From: Dendrophyllia cribrosa
Taxonomy: Eukaryota; Cnidaria; Anthozoa; Scleractinia; Dendrophylliidae
NCBI GenBank assembly: GCA_024195265.1
Contig: JAJLRJ010000014.1
Location: forward strand, 21,951,509 to 22,015,508
Direction of reading: 5' to 3'
DNA: 64,000 nt
A program made the translations under genes and the position numbers. The notes beneath the pieces are model-generated. The model was not told where the DNA came from. It worked only from the letters and a program-made list of their open reading frames with translations, and did not search any database. Of the stretch, positions 21,973-33,468 are shown one piece after another. Positions within the stretch are counted from its first letter, which is position 1, and each line of letters starts with the position of its first letter.

Positions 21973-22760
21973 TCCTCCGGGGGCGCGCAAAGATTGTTTG
22001 CCCACTCTGAGATTCTTGTTAAAGCCTTGGAAGCTGCGGCCCTTCGGGGTCTGTCGTTTGAATTGTTAGTGCCTTGCCCATTGGTGCTGTGTCCGCTTGA
22101 TCCGGCCTGGATTTCGACATCTGCTGATAGCTCCAGTGGATAGAGTTTAGTAATTGGTCGGTTTGTGTGTCCCGTGCTTGTGCGGATGTTTGCGGCTCGA
22201 ACCAAACCATCTCCTCCTTTGATTAGACTCTCGATGACAGCTAATTTCCAGGTTGATCGGTGTGTGTCATCATGAACTAACATGACTTCGCCCTTCTTGA
22301 TAGATTGCTGATTGGTTCCGGTTGTTCTATGAAATTCACGGAGGGAGGTGAGATATTCATGTCTCCACCTGTTCCAAAAGCGTTGAAGGATGAGTGCTTG
22401 CATTTTTACTCGTCGCCTCATGTCAGAGCCATCACCATAGTCAGGGTCTGTTAGGTCTTCATTCGTGATGCCATAATCAAACGGTAGGGTAGTGATTCGC
22501 CTTCCATAGAGAAGATGTGAGGGGGTTAATGGTTCCTCATCGCTGATGTCACTCGATACATAGGTAATCGGCCGGTCATTCAGGGTTGCTTCTATTTCCA
22601 CGATGAGGGTCTGGAGTTCCATTAATGTGACCGATGCTCTTCCAAGTGTTTTCCTTATAGCCCTCTTTGTCAGTCCAATAGGCCATTTCCGAGTTGCCTT
22701 TAGCCTCTCTATCAAAGCGAGGCTAGGTGCGAAACCTTTCATATGAAAATGAGTTTTCAT
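21951..22760 (-). pseudogene. BEL1 integrase C-terminus
   Basis: After residues encoded by the palindromic insert, the frame resumes at GLTKRAIRKTLG and continues through the end of the integrase fold (NDRPITYV). The DUF5641-like C-terminal domain typical of BEL/Pao integrases follows, with WRHEYLTSLRE, GEVMLVHDD and VRAANIRT. It terminates inside the 3' LTR. It is cut off from the rest of the integrase by the inverted repeat at 22677-22875. Chromosomal integration of the cDNA would be its role in an intact element. Confidence 0.85.
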
Positions 22761-22875
22761 TTACATGCAAATAAAACATATTTGCATGTGAATGAAAACT
22801 CATTTTCATATGAAAGGTTTCGCACCTAGCCTCGCTTTGATAGAGAGGCTAAAGGCAACTCGGAAATGGCCTATT
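22677..22875. mobile_element. 199-bp palindrome inserted in the BEL1 integrase
   Basis: The arms 22677-22773 and 22779-22875 are reverse complements with about one visible mismatch, around a 5-nt loop (AAACA). They split the integrase frame exactly between the ERLIG and LTKRA segments. A foldback MITE would look like this. A short A/T duplication at the edges is possible but not resolved. A cloning or assembly artefact is the alternative. Confidence 0.7.
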
Positions 22876-24470
22876 AGACGTTCCCAGAATCCCCCATACC
22901 AGGGAGCGCGCTTGGGGATAAATTTCCACTCGATTCCCTGTCTGCCGAAGACCTCCTTTAGTGAGGGAGACTGGAACAGTTCACGGAGGGTTTCAGCAGA
23001 TGCTAAATAAGTGGATGCGTTGTCAGAGACCATGACTACTGGTAAGGATTTACGGCTTGCAAATCTGCGGAATGCTTGAAGGAAGCTGTTCTCTGTAAGG
23101 TCTGGGACAACTTCTAAGTGAACTGCCCTTGTGACGGCGCAAGTGAAGAGACAAATGTAGCCTTTGGTTTCGCTATTGTTTGACTGTACGTAGAGTGGTC
23201 CGGCAAAATCTACCCCAGTTACTGCAAATGGGGGTGTTTCTTGAACTCTCAGTTTGGGTAGAGGAGCAGGATCTGGGGCTCTATAGGCTGTCCCTTCCAG
23301 CTTTCGGCATGTCACGCAGTGCTTGAGTTGTTTCCTTACGTGCCAACGTATGGACGTAATCCAAAAGGTTTGGCGAAGTGCAGTTACTGTGGCATTGACT
23401 CCAGAATGTAGTTGCTTGACATGAGCATCATGGATGATAAACTTTGTGAGTGGATGGCTTGGAGGAAGAAGGAAGGGAAATTTTGCCGAGTCATCCAGTG
23501 GAGCATTGTGTATCCTCCCCCCGCAGCGAAGAAAGCCATCTGAATCGAGGAATAAATGAAGCTGTCGTACTAGGGGAAGGCGAGTTTTGGAGCGACAAGT
23601 CAAGTTGGTGATTTCTTCAGGGTAGGTTAGTGCTTGACAGGTCTTGATCCATTCATGAAGAGCCTGGTGTCGTTCTTTGACAGACAGAGGTCCCACATGC
23701 TTCGGTTCTCGTTTGCGTATTTGGCCGAGAAATCGCAAGACATAGGCTGTCACACCCACCAGTTTAGGTAGTATACTGTATCTAGAGATATCAATGACAC
23801 GGTGAATCCCAGCCTTCTCTTGTATAGGTTGTTTTGGAACAGGGTCACCAGTAGGGTTTTTTTCTTCAAGTGGTTGCGAGAGACTCGGGTGAAGGACTTG
23901 TGAGGGTTTCCACTGTGGCCATTGGGACTCGGACAGAAGCCATTGTGGACCATATTTCCACAAGGGGGAGCTCTGGAGTTGCTGTGCATTGATTCCGCGA
24001 GTGAGTAAATCAGCAGGGTTGTCAGCTGTTGGGCAATGGCTCCAGTATGGCATGGGAAAAATCCCTTTGATCTCTTTCGTGCGGTTTGCCACGAACTGTT
24101 TTAAGGGTTTACTGCTTGACAACCAATAGAGAACTATTTCGCTATCAGACCACAGCTTGACCTTTAGGTTAGGGTACCTGGACTTGAGCGCTTGAGAAAC
24201 GAACCTTGCCAATCTTGTGCCAGTTAATGCAGCCATGAGCTCTAACTGTGGTAAGGTCAACTTCTTTAAGGGGGCGACTCTCGATTTAGCCATGACTAAG
24301 GAGCACTGATTGCCACTGGTGATATAGGAGACAGCTCCATAGGCCTTAGGACTGGCATCTGCAAATACATGCAAGTAGGGTTCAGTGGGCTGTGTTTCAG
24401 GACTTGGAAAGAAGCGTCTAGGTAAGGTTATCGTAGCTGCTTCCCTGATGTTTCGAGCAATTTCATCCAT
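22806..24470 (-). pseudogene. BEL1 RNase H and integrase (interrupted)
   Basis: The 554-residue frame starts within the region after reverse transcriptase. RNase H occupies roughly residues 30-150 (HVFADASPKAYGAVSY, WSDSEIVLYWL). The integrase zinc domain follows near 340-400 (HDAHVKQLHSG, CVTCRK), then the catalytic core (TGVDFAGPLY, MVSDNASTY, and the ERLIG glutamate). It ends where the palindrome begins. A frameshift and an upstream stop separate it from the gag-RT frame at 24512-27841, so one polyprotein cannot be made. Confidence 0.9.
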
Positions 24471-24511
24471 TGACTGCTCAGTTCAGGTGAAAGTGGCTCA
24501 TCCCACTCTAG

Positions 24512-27500
24512 CTACTGTTGCCACAATTCTTGGATCAGTAGTTTGGCCCTTATGGTTACTGGAGACAAGAGTCCTAGAGGATCATAGACCTTGGATGAGA
24601 CTTGTAATACATTGCGCTTGGTGGCCAACTGTTGTGTGGGTTCATCTTTGTTTGAGGACAGGGTAAGGGTATCTGCAGAAGGGTCCCATTTCAAACCAAG
24701 GATGTTCACGATTCCATTTGTATCAGCAGTACCTTCCTTTGCAGCTTGCTCTCTGAGTGATGGGCTATTTGAGGACCAGGAACGTAAGTTGAAGTGGGCT
24801 TCATTCATGATCAACCGTGCTTCTTTATAGTAGTCAACAGCTTCTAGTTCTTGATTGCAACCTGAGATGACATTGTCAACATAGATATTCTCCTTCATGT
24901 CTTCAGCCACAGGTGTGTGATAGTTGTCCAGGTGGTGGTGAAGTGTTGCATTCAACATGAACGGGGAGCTGGTGGAGCCAAACAGAACAGTCTTGAAGCG
25001 GTAGACTTGGAATTTGCCTTCGGGATCCTCAGGGTTAGATAACCAGAAAAATCTGGTAAAGTCTCTTTCGCGTTCGTCAAGGCCAACATGGAGGAATGCC
25101 TTTTCGATGTCGGTTGACAGACCATAAGTGAAGGTACGGAAACGCAGAAGAATTGAACACATGTCGTTAAGAAATGGTGGGCCAACAAGAAGGCAGTCAT
25201 TTAGGCTGGGGGTGTCGGGTGAAGAGTGGAAGCTGCAGTCATAAACAATTCTGATTGGTGTTGTAGCTGAGTCTTTCTTTACTGGGTGGTGAGGGATATA
25301 GTGTGCATTGTCTGTAGGCTGTGCATCATCAACTTTCTCAATGAATCCACGTGCTTCATGTTCAGCTATGATGTTCCCATAAGTAGTCAAGAGTCGGGGT
25401 GTGGCAGCAAGACGACGAACCATAGAACGGGTGCGTTTTTCGCACTTGATGTAGTTTGTTGGGAGCGTCGGGGAATCGTCCTTCCAGGGCAATTTTGCAC
25501 TGTAGCTGCCATCTTGATTTCTCGTGATTGAGGTATTGATGTAGTTTTCTAGGAAAACTTCATGATCATTCTTCTCTGATTGTGGGGAGATGCCCATAGC
25601 TTCCAGAGACCAAAACTTTTCTAGGTCAAGTTCGTCCTCTTTTGTAGATGACATTGTTTGCAATAAGTTCACAACGGTAGCTGAAGGGAGGCTGGAGGAT
25701 GTTTGCAATGGTCCTGAAAGGAGGTAACCAAGTTTTGACGCGACAGCTGTTGGTCCACGTCCACGGATAACATGGTCTTCAACCAAATCCCAGTAGTGAT
25801 CAGCACCAATAAGGAGGGACACTTCAAAGCTCTCGTCAGATGTAATTGGATGTGCAAGTTTTAGTCCTCTAAGATAAGGGAGATCTTCCACACCTTGATG
25901 CATATGTGTTTGGAGTGGGACAGCTATCTTCTCTACCACTAAAACATGGAGTGGGATTGTTTCGCCAGAGGTTGTCACAACATTGATAGTGGCCAAAGGA
26001 AGGTGTCTAACAGCCGAAGCCTGCCCTCCAAATGCTGACAGATGAACATCCTCCCTCAGAGAGGTTTCTAGGCCCAGTTGGTTAGCTAGGGTGTGAGTGA
26101 TGAAGGAACGCTGAGCCCCTTCATCAAAGAGAATGTTGGCTTCACAACAAAGGTAATCTGTGCACACTGTAGCTATGGCTGTCTTGAGTAGAGAAGTATG
26201 ACCCAAGTGTGGCATACTGGATGGGGGTGCAGAGTGTATTGGTGCAAGAGTGGCATAGACATGAGCTGCTGGTAGCTGTTGATGTTGATTTGTATTTTGG
26301 TTTCTGGTGTTAGGAGTACCAGGTGCTTGATGTTGATAAGAACCTTGGGAGTTGGGGTTGGGTGTCCCTGTGCAGAGACTGGTGTGGTGCTTCCCTCGAC
26401 ATTTATGACATCGGTATCGTGATTGACAGACAGTAGACTTGTGGTTTCCCAGGCAGTTAAAACAGAGTTTTTCTCTTTTGACAATAGCCCATTTTTCTTG
26501 ACAGTCGGTTACCACATTACAGTTGTATGCTGGGTGAGGGCCTTTACAATATGTACACTTCCCCTTTGTTCCCAGTGATTTGAAGTGCTGGATGTCGGGT
26601 GGCCTCCCTTGGGCTTGAGTGAGAAATGAATTGGTGATTGCGGCAGAAGCTCCTGTGTGGGTGCTGTTTAAAGAATTTGTGTGCACTCCAATTTCAAGAA
26701 TTCGAATTTCTTTGAGGATAGATTCCCTTAACTGTTGGAACTTCCATTCAGGACTATCATGATCCCGAGCTAAATTTGTGCGCATATCAGGGGGTAGCTT
26801 CCCCAGAACAATTGGAACAAGGAGATCCCCATAAGTCTCATGAGACCGTCCAAGAGATTCCAGCCCCCTTACATGATTTTCCATGGTGTCATAAAATCCT
26901 TGCAGGTTTGAGAGTTCATAGACAGGGTTCGGGAGGTCCAGGAGAGCCTGCATGTGAGCACTGATTATCTTGTTTGGTTGCCCAAAACGTTCCCTTAAGA
27001 GTTTTACTGCTTGTTCATAATTACTATTTGTAAGGGGGAAGCCAGCTACAGCTCTCGATGCATCAGCTACTAGTTGTGCCTTAAGATAGGTGAATTTTTG
27101 TACCCCACCAAGGCTTGTGTTAGAGTGTACTGCTGCCTCGAACGAGTCCCAAAACGTAAACCAATGAAGCGGGTTTCCAGAGAAGGTAGGTAGATTTAAT
27201 TTAGGGAGACGACTGCTGTGGTTGTGAGAGCTAGTAGTTTGATCAGTTGACAAGTGAGGTAGAGAATTCAAGGTAGAAATGGATGGATTTTGTTGTAGTG
27301 GTTGTGTGTTTGAGGAGACCTGAATAACTTGGGAAGAGGCTTCATAAACTCCATTGGAGGCACCCTGAGGTTCGAGTGGAGGTCCCGATTGCCCATTAAC
27401 TGGTGAGGTTTCTAGTGGGGGTTGATGCGGATCATGACTTCCTGAGGCAACTTCTACTGGTGTATTTCCATGAGGTAGAGATAGTGATTTTTCCACAGTA

Positions 27501-27841
27501 ACAGAGGAAACAGGGCTTAGGGTTTTCTTAGAGGATAACACGTTAAGGAAGTTACTTTCCTGCAAGGATGTTTCGTCGATATCATCCTGTAAAACTTCAG
27601 TCTCGAAGGCTTCTTTCTCGATTTCGCCTGGTTCTTCGAGCAGAGCGGCGATCTTTTCATCCAAACTTTGAATTTTTTCCTTCTTTCGTGCCAGCTGTTC
27701 CAAAATGTTTTTCAGAGATACAAGGTCTGCTTCTGTTGGCGTTTCCTTAACCATGAGTGTGCCAGCCTTCTGAAGAATTTGCGTTAGATGAGCTCTAAAG
27801 CCCGCTCGTGAAGCTCTGTGTTTGGGTAGATTTTCCGCCAT
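24512..27841 (-). pseudogene. BEL1 Gag, protease and reverse transcriptase
   Basis: 1109 residues start 37 bp inside the 5' LTR. In order: an acidic coiled-coil N-terminus; a DUF1759-like Gag region (LNLPTFSGNPLHWFTFWDSF, about 215-360); zinc knuckles (CTYC, CFNCLGNH, CHKCRGKHH, about 450-515); a DUF1758-like aspartic protease with FDEGAQRSF; reverse transcriptase with STDIEKAFLHV and the active site YVDN in place of the common YVDD; and a Pao A17-like segment (VYDPLGLLSPV). It ends at an in-frame TAG. The frame is otherwise open. Confidence 0.92.
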
Positions 27842-27858
27842 ACTTGACTTATCTATCC

Positions 27859-27876
27859 TGGTCCCGGCACCAAATT
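27859..27876 (-). promoter_or_regulatory. BEL1 primer-binding site (tRNA not assigned)
   Basis: Just inside the 5' LTR the minus strand reads TTTGGTGCCGGGACC. It contains TGG, expected to pair with the CCA end of a tRNA primer. I could not match the rest to a tRNA with confidence. Confidence 0.5.
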
Positions 27877-27877
27877 A

Positions 27878-28153
27878 TGTCGCGAAGACAGAGAGATAAT
27901 AAGGAGACATCAAGAAGTCGACAAAAGTTCCGTTCAAATCTATATTCCAAAGAATAAGCGTCTTACAATAAACTGTAGAAAGCGGCCATGAAAGTGTTCA
28001 GAGAACCATGTGTTTCACGCGTGTGACACACGAGCCTAATCGTAATAACAGAAACCGCTGACCGCATTCGCAACGATCACAAAATAACAACAAACATGAG
28101 ATAAATGTACTAAAGTCAAAATGTTCAGTTCTTATTCTAAAGTCTCTTCGACA
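27878..28153 (-). repeat. BEL1 5' LTR
   Basis: 276 bp, same length as the 3' LTR, with one visible substitution (CAAAAG here against CAAAGG). It would carry the element's promoter. It is followed by the TCCTC duplication. Confidence 0.9.
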
Positions 28154-28659
28154 TCCTCAACACTTACTCAAAAGAGGATAAATTTACCAAACTAAACTGA
28201 CTGCTGCCGGTTTACCGTAAACAAAGAGTGAGGTTATAATGCGTTAGCCCGCGGAAATCGCGCCTCGTCCGTAAAAAAAACTGCGACTTGTCATGCAAAA
28301 TAAGTATTTTGGAAGCGGGATCGGGATGACATGTCCGCAGGAAGCAGTATGGCGGGATGAAAGAAAAAACAGTGGTGGGAAGCGGGATTGGGAAACCCTA
28401 TTTTGGACCCTCTATGGATATATGGCTTTGTCAGGCCACAAACGTGCGCTCGCTAAACAGCTTTCAAAACATGCTACTCGACTCGTGTGTTCTAATGATA
28501 GCATCTAACAAAAATGCGAGAAATTTTGCTAACAAAAATGCAACAAGAATGTCCCTACAGATTCACTAAAAAGTCTATAATAGTATCTAACAAAAATGTT
28601 GCTAACAAAAATGCAAGAAGAATGCATGTTAGACCACATTATACTCCTGTAAGTTGATT

Positions 28660-29938
28660 AACTAGACATCGAGCTACTTCTCGAGCTACATGACCGGAGC
28701 TTTCGTTTGAACAATCTTAAGAGTTGAGAGGACTGGAGAAGGATCGGACTGGCCAGACTGGAATCTCTGACATGCCAAAACCTTTTTACATCGAAAGAAA
28801 GGCTAAACTGAAGAATACCAGGCCACTTATTTGCATCTCGTTGAATAAGAATGGCACCTTTTGTTTTCATTTGACTCGTTCTATAAAACGTTCAGGGATA
28901 TGTAAATAAGTGGCCGGGTATTCTAAAATCTCTCCTAGTAAGCTTAAGTTTCCTTACCTGAACCGGAGCAAACGAGAGAGCAAAACAGTCAATAAAGTGA
29001 GCTGGAAAGAATTCAAACCACGACGCCCAACGCTCCATCCAGGGGAGGGGGGGGGGGGCGGGGGGGGGGGGGGGGGGGCGGGAAGATTAGAGACCCTGGG
29101 AACGAGGTTGATGATGCCAGTCTGTTACTAGTAATCTGACATCTCTTGTCACGCAATGCATTACTCTGGGGTGTGGGGCGTGGGGTGTAGCGTTGCAGTT
29201 TTGTCCTCCGTGGCAGTTATGTCTTCTCACCTGTCGACCTTATAAGTCACCAATGAAAATGCGTGGTCATCGTGTCTTCCTTGACCATTGTTACCAGGGA
29301 AGGGATGGTGAAGTGCGAAAATATGACTAGCTCGATCGTGGTCTTCGCTTGATGCGCTCGCTTGGGATCGGAGCGATGTATTAAATTATGCGATATGATT
29401 GCTGAGCGATAAGGTAAGCATGTAATTGCAGTTTATGCTATACTTTTTATCAATATTATAATATTCCATGTATCAGGACCATGGTCGAGTCATGATTCTT
29501 CGTTTCAAAACCCCTTCTTTTCGATGTGGTCTGGTTTGGCGGCTCATGTACTGTAAACTGAAATTTTCAGTTCACTATTTGGCAAAGGACATCGATCTGG
29601 ATCGATGCGGCAAATGCGAAGAATCCGTTATAAAATAAACTTACTAAAGAAGGTTTAGATTCCCTCATTTTGCTTCCAACACGTGGAACACGGAATTGTC
29701 TAAAATCCTAGCCTGTCGATCGAGCACAGCAACTGTCAACTTCTCAAAGGTTTCTTACGGTGGCCTGTAATTTCTAGCTTGGCATGCATGGGTGGGTAAA
29801 CGTTTCTTGATTGCAGCTACAAAATTTCTGAATGAGACAAGCAAGGCATGTAAACAAACATACATGAATGAAGGTTTCTATTGTTCACTCAAAGACAAAT
29901 GATCAATGACCATCAGAGAAGGCAAATTGAAAGGAATC
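28660..29938. other. Intergenic with eroded repeats and G-run
   Basis: 28830-29030 contains diverged matches to parts of the 5.9-7.4 kb region, for example AATAAAGTGAGCTGGAAAG. A G-rich run lies at 29041-29082, and GTGGGGCGTGGGGTGTAGCG near 29172 is related to the minisatellite at 42131. No gene is supportable. Confidence 0.4.
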
Positions 29939-29941
29939 TAA

Positions 29942-30312
29942 GGGGCCGATTACATGGCGAATTTCAGCCCAGGCTGACCGGGCTGAGATTTCAGCCCGGC
30001 TTCCGAAATAAATCCTCTTGAAATGAAGTTAGCTGAAAATTCCAGCCCGGTTTCAGAAACCGAGCTGGAATTTTCAGCCTGGCCAAACGGGGTGAAAATC
30101 GCCATGTAATCGCATCAGAATTTCAGCCCGGGCTGAAAAGTGAATTTTGGCATGCGCAGTGACACCATTTTGGTTCTCGTTATCAATCTTCCCGCGCAAT
30201 TTCAAAATTGGCGGCCAGGCTGAAATCTCAGCCCGGGCTGAAATTTGTCATGTAATCACAACAAAATTTCAGCCCGGTTGACCGGGCTGAAATTCGCCAT
30301 GTAATCGGCCCC
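29942..30312. mobile_element. MITE with 3-bp TAA duplication (Harbinger-like)
   Basis: The inverted ends GGGGCCGATTACATGGCGAA and their complement are flanked by TAA at 29939-29941 and 30313-30315. The 371-bp interior is built from many CAGCCCGG / CCGGGCTG motifs that can fold back. TWA duplications are usual for PIF/Harbinger. It has no coding capacity. Confidence 0.75.
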
Positions 30313-30315
30313 TAA

Positions 30316-32130
30316 GGACTGTTGCTGAAATGATCTTTTTGACCAAAGATGTGTCCATCTATTTTGTGATAATGAAAAAGTACAGCTCAGCAAAGTTCAT
30401 TAAAAACTTTGGTTTTGAAAACCAATCATTTTTAGTTAAAAGATAAACAAAAGCGAGCCCAGGATCTTTCTATTGAGCGAATGCACATGCACAATGAACA
30501 AGTAACATGACATTGTATTGCTGTGTGATGCCCTTGGACTACCATTGCTCGAATCATAGTTAGAAGTGGGGACTAACTATGCTCAAATGTAAGCCTTATA
30601 AAATCATTGTTACTAGTCCCCTCTACTAACTATGATAAAATATTGGATTTTAATCAAGTTCATAAATTCATCGGTCTACTAATGTTTTTGTGAGCCGTTG
30701 CACAGGGTATTTTCTTTCTTTCACATAGCTAGATAGATAGACACACGCACAAACATCATGTCTCATAAAGTCTGATCATGTTGTGTATGGCCGGTATTCC
30801 TCTTCTCCAACTAATTAAATGTCAATAAAACATCAAGAAATAAAGGGTGAAGTATTGATCAACCTTTTTTCCCTTATTTCCAGCTTAGTTGAATAGTCCT
30901 TCCTTGACAAATTTCACATAACAGTGATAGAACCATTTGTGTGTTTCCTGTCAAATTTCAACATCAATATGCATGGAGATATTGTAATTGGTCTCAGATT
31001 TTATTTCCATTGCTGTGTAGAACTATAATAACTCATGTGCGAAGCGGCATGAGGTAAGGTTTTGGCTCCGTTTTTCTTGTTATTATTTTTATTTTTTGTG
31101 TCACGATTTTGCATGCAAACTTATGCACGCATATTTTAAAATGTCAATTCCTGTTTAGTTACTTCCGGCTACTCTCACTTCTGGTATTTCCAAAACAATC
31201 AATAGTAAACAACGTGGTTTGCAAGAACGATGACTAAATGAAAGGAGTACTCTTCGCCATGTCAGACATCTTCTTATCATGTTTAAAATATATCCTAAAA
31301 CTTTCTCACGCATGCACATGAGTATAGGCTGCTTGGAGCCTCTTGTTATCTGTTAAAAAGGACAATGCATACCATTCTTTGTTCTGAATGTAAGGATTTT
31401 TACACAAACAGGCAAGGACTTGTACTGTCTCAGTTTTGTTAAGAGAAGCATGTGATTATTGACTCATGTGTATTGTGTCTTTGTTTTTTCTTGCCCATAA
31501 AAATCTTCCAACAAAACTCAAACAAATATCAGCAAATATGCAAGATTACCATCCCAGACATAATTCAAGTGCTTTCCTTTTTTTATGTATTCTATTATTT
31601 TGGCTTTAATTTGCATACATTTCAATATTAATGTGTATAGATTGGATAACTAGTGTATAGGGTGACATGTATATGGTAATCTTTCCTTTGAATTTCCTTA
31701 ATTTAATTGAACTTGGTTATCAACTTCAACTGTTTTGACTGGCTTTTATTCAATTTAAGTGATTTGTATCAACAAATCATAGTAACATTTTGGATTGGGT
31801 CTTTCAATCCTGCATCCCTCAATCTCCTTTATAGGTCAACAAACTTTTCAAGGTTTTTTGTGCTACTACATTCTTATAGCAATGAAGCATCATTCAGTTC
31901 TATGTCATTGTTACCTATCACCTACCTTCAGGTAACTGGACAAAATTTTCATTTTTTTAACCTGTCACCTAAGTTCGGCATTACTGAGTGAAATGTTATT
32001 AAACAATACCTTTGTGTGCACACACTCACTTTTGCCAACTGTATTTTTTAATAGAATACACACTATATATCCATCCTAAAAGTTTACATGTGTGGACTTC
32101 AATGATGACGCTCAACCACATGCCTTTGCA
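30316..32130. other. Intergenic, no gene seen
   Basis: The region is AT-rich, with a short palindrome around 30565 (CATAGTTAGAAGTGGGGACTAACTATG). The 94-residue frame at 31707-31991 is low-complexity and unsupported. Confidence 0.4.
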
Positions 32131-32138
32131 CGATTTAG

Positions 32139-32197
32139 CCAATCACAGCTTCGCTCCCATAGCCAGGAGCCAATCGCGCCAAAACCACTTGTCCAAT
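32139..32197 (+). promoter_or_regulatory. CCAAT-box cluster upstream of the RecQ-like exon
   Basis: Three CCAAT motifs occur within 60 bp, at 32139-32143, 32170-32174 and 32193-32197, about 50 bp or more before the helicase-like coding segment. NF-Y-type promoters often cluster this motif. Function is inferred. Confidence 0.4.
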
Positions 32198-32245
32198 CAC
32201 AGCTCGTGTTTTATTGTTGATTGCTTTTGTACCAGCAGTGCAAAC

Positions 32246-32540
32246 AGGATATCGTCGCTTGACGAAGCTTTTGATTTGAATGCTTCAAAGTTCAAAATTC
32301 CTGACTTAAATGAATATCAAAAGCTATGTACCAATTCAAAAAAATGTTTTGCAGAAGGGTAATATTTTTGTAAACTTGCCTACGGGATTTGGTAAATCGC
32401 TGATTAATCAAGCTCTTCTGACAGTCTTCGATCATGTCAGCAATCTTCCAGGGCATATCATTGATGTTGTTTATTCACTGGTTAGTCTAATGGAGGATCA
32501 GGTACATTACTTGACAAGTATTGGCCTTGAGCGCAGTTAA
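32246..32540 (+). pseudogene. RecQ-like DNA helicase, N-terminal fragment
   Basis: One frame gives SLDEAFDLNASKFKIPDLNE and the next gives KNVLQKGNIFVNLPTGFGKS followed by the continuation VVYSLVSLMEDQVHYLTS. LPTGFGKS is a Walker A (helicase motif I) and SLVSLMEDQV is motif Ia of RecQ-family ATP-dependent DNA helicases. The halves are in different frames, with a shift near 32345, and a stop follows at 32538. Motif II (DExH) and all later motifs are absent. It is a decayed 5' fragment, or a first exon if the remaining exons lie elsewhere. Many cnidarian genomes hold numerous such RecQ-like copies. Confidence 0.7.
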
Positions 32541-33468
32541 TATCAGCAGCCAGGCTGAGATTTCAATTTATCTTAGGCCCGCTGGAATTTTTACAAACGT
32601 TTGTAGCATTTATCCCTACAAACGAACAGTTCACCATTCTTACGTCCACAGTTAGTAAAGATGAAATGATTTCAGCAATATCAAACAAACTTTTCCCGAA
32701 AACATGAATCTTGTCTTTCTTTATTGAAACCGACAAACAAATGAAAAACTTAGAACTACATTTTGTCAATTTCTTTGCAGTTCCATCTATACATGTAGGA
32801 AATCACTGAGACATCTGGCGCTTCTCGGAAAAAAGAGGGAAAAGCCTAATTACTTTAGTGGGGCGGGTGAGTTTATGCAGGGAACTTATCATAGTCTGAT
32901 GCACGATTGGTTTTATTGAAGACAAAGGTCAATCGCTGATTGGTGCAATCACTAATTATCACGTGCAAACGCCACGTGCTCAAAACAAAGGGAAAGGCAT
33001 GTGGTTCTGATTGAAGCAGCCATTGGTGGGGAAGGAGCGTTGCGTGATGAGCCCTAATAATGGCTGCGTAGGAGACTACTCCGACACGCACTGGTTTGAA
33101 ATACCTGTGAACACTGATCATTCCTCAGTTTTCTGCTTTTATGATGAACACCTGCATGTATTCCCATCAATATTATTGTCTTTATTTTAACATTGCCATG
33201 TGTTTTTGAATATTTTCAGTTTGATTTACAATTCTTAACTTGAAGGTTTCAAAGAATAATTGTATTAATCAAATAATGAGGGCTGGTTTCTCTTCAGCAC
33301 TGAATAATCCAAGAACATGGGAATAAAATCCGTTAACATGGTTGTTGTCATACATATCATGTACAAGATATACAGTGTAGAAGATTTTGGAGGAGACTTA
33401 CCTCAAATTTCTGTTTAGTGATGTCTTGCTTAAATATTGAGTTAAGAATGCATTTATTTTCTCAACAG
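32541..33468. other. Intergenic; possible regulatory block
   Basis: There is no supportable gene. Two E-boxes (CACGTG at 32960-32965 and 32973-32978) lie 7 bp apart between ATTGG (inverted CCAAT) motifs near 32906, 32939 and 33024, which suggests promoter or enhancer DNA. Confidence 0.35.

Larger units (their letters stand above)
21697..28153 (-). mobile_element. BEL/Pao LTR retrotransposon BEL1 (broken)
   Basis: The 276-bp LTRs at 21697-21972 and 27878-28153 differ at one visible position. The element is flanked by a perfect 5-bp duplication, TCCTC (21692-21696 and 28154-28158). It is transcribed on the minus strand. The order gag, protease, reverse transcriptase, RNase H, integrase is that of BEL/Pao. 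The coding region is interrupted by a stop (24512-24514), a frameshift near 24468 and a palindromic insertion in the integrase, so it is not autonomous despite its youth. Confidence 0.92.
20291..28656. mobile_element. Older TIR element interrupted by BEL1
   Basis: AACTTACAGGAGTATAAT and GCTAACATGCATTC at 20292-20327 reappear inverted at 28621-28656 (GAATGCATGTTAG, ATACTCCTGTAAGTT). Removing BEL1 leaves about 1.9 kb. Matching GCGGGATG-rich segments lie on both sides of BEL1 (20998-21125 and 28312-28395). The right side carries several TAACAAAAATG repeats. The 78-residue frame at 20345-20581 is unrecognised, and no transposase is evident. Confidence 0.5.

Noticed and set aside
22792..23010. Plus-strand 72-codon frame repeating the start of the minus-strand 22760 frame
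   Set aside because: It is the mirror image produced by the 199-bp palindrome, not a second gene.
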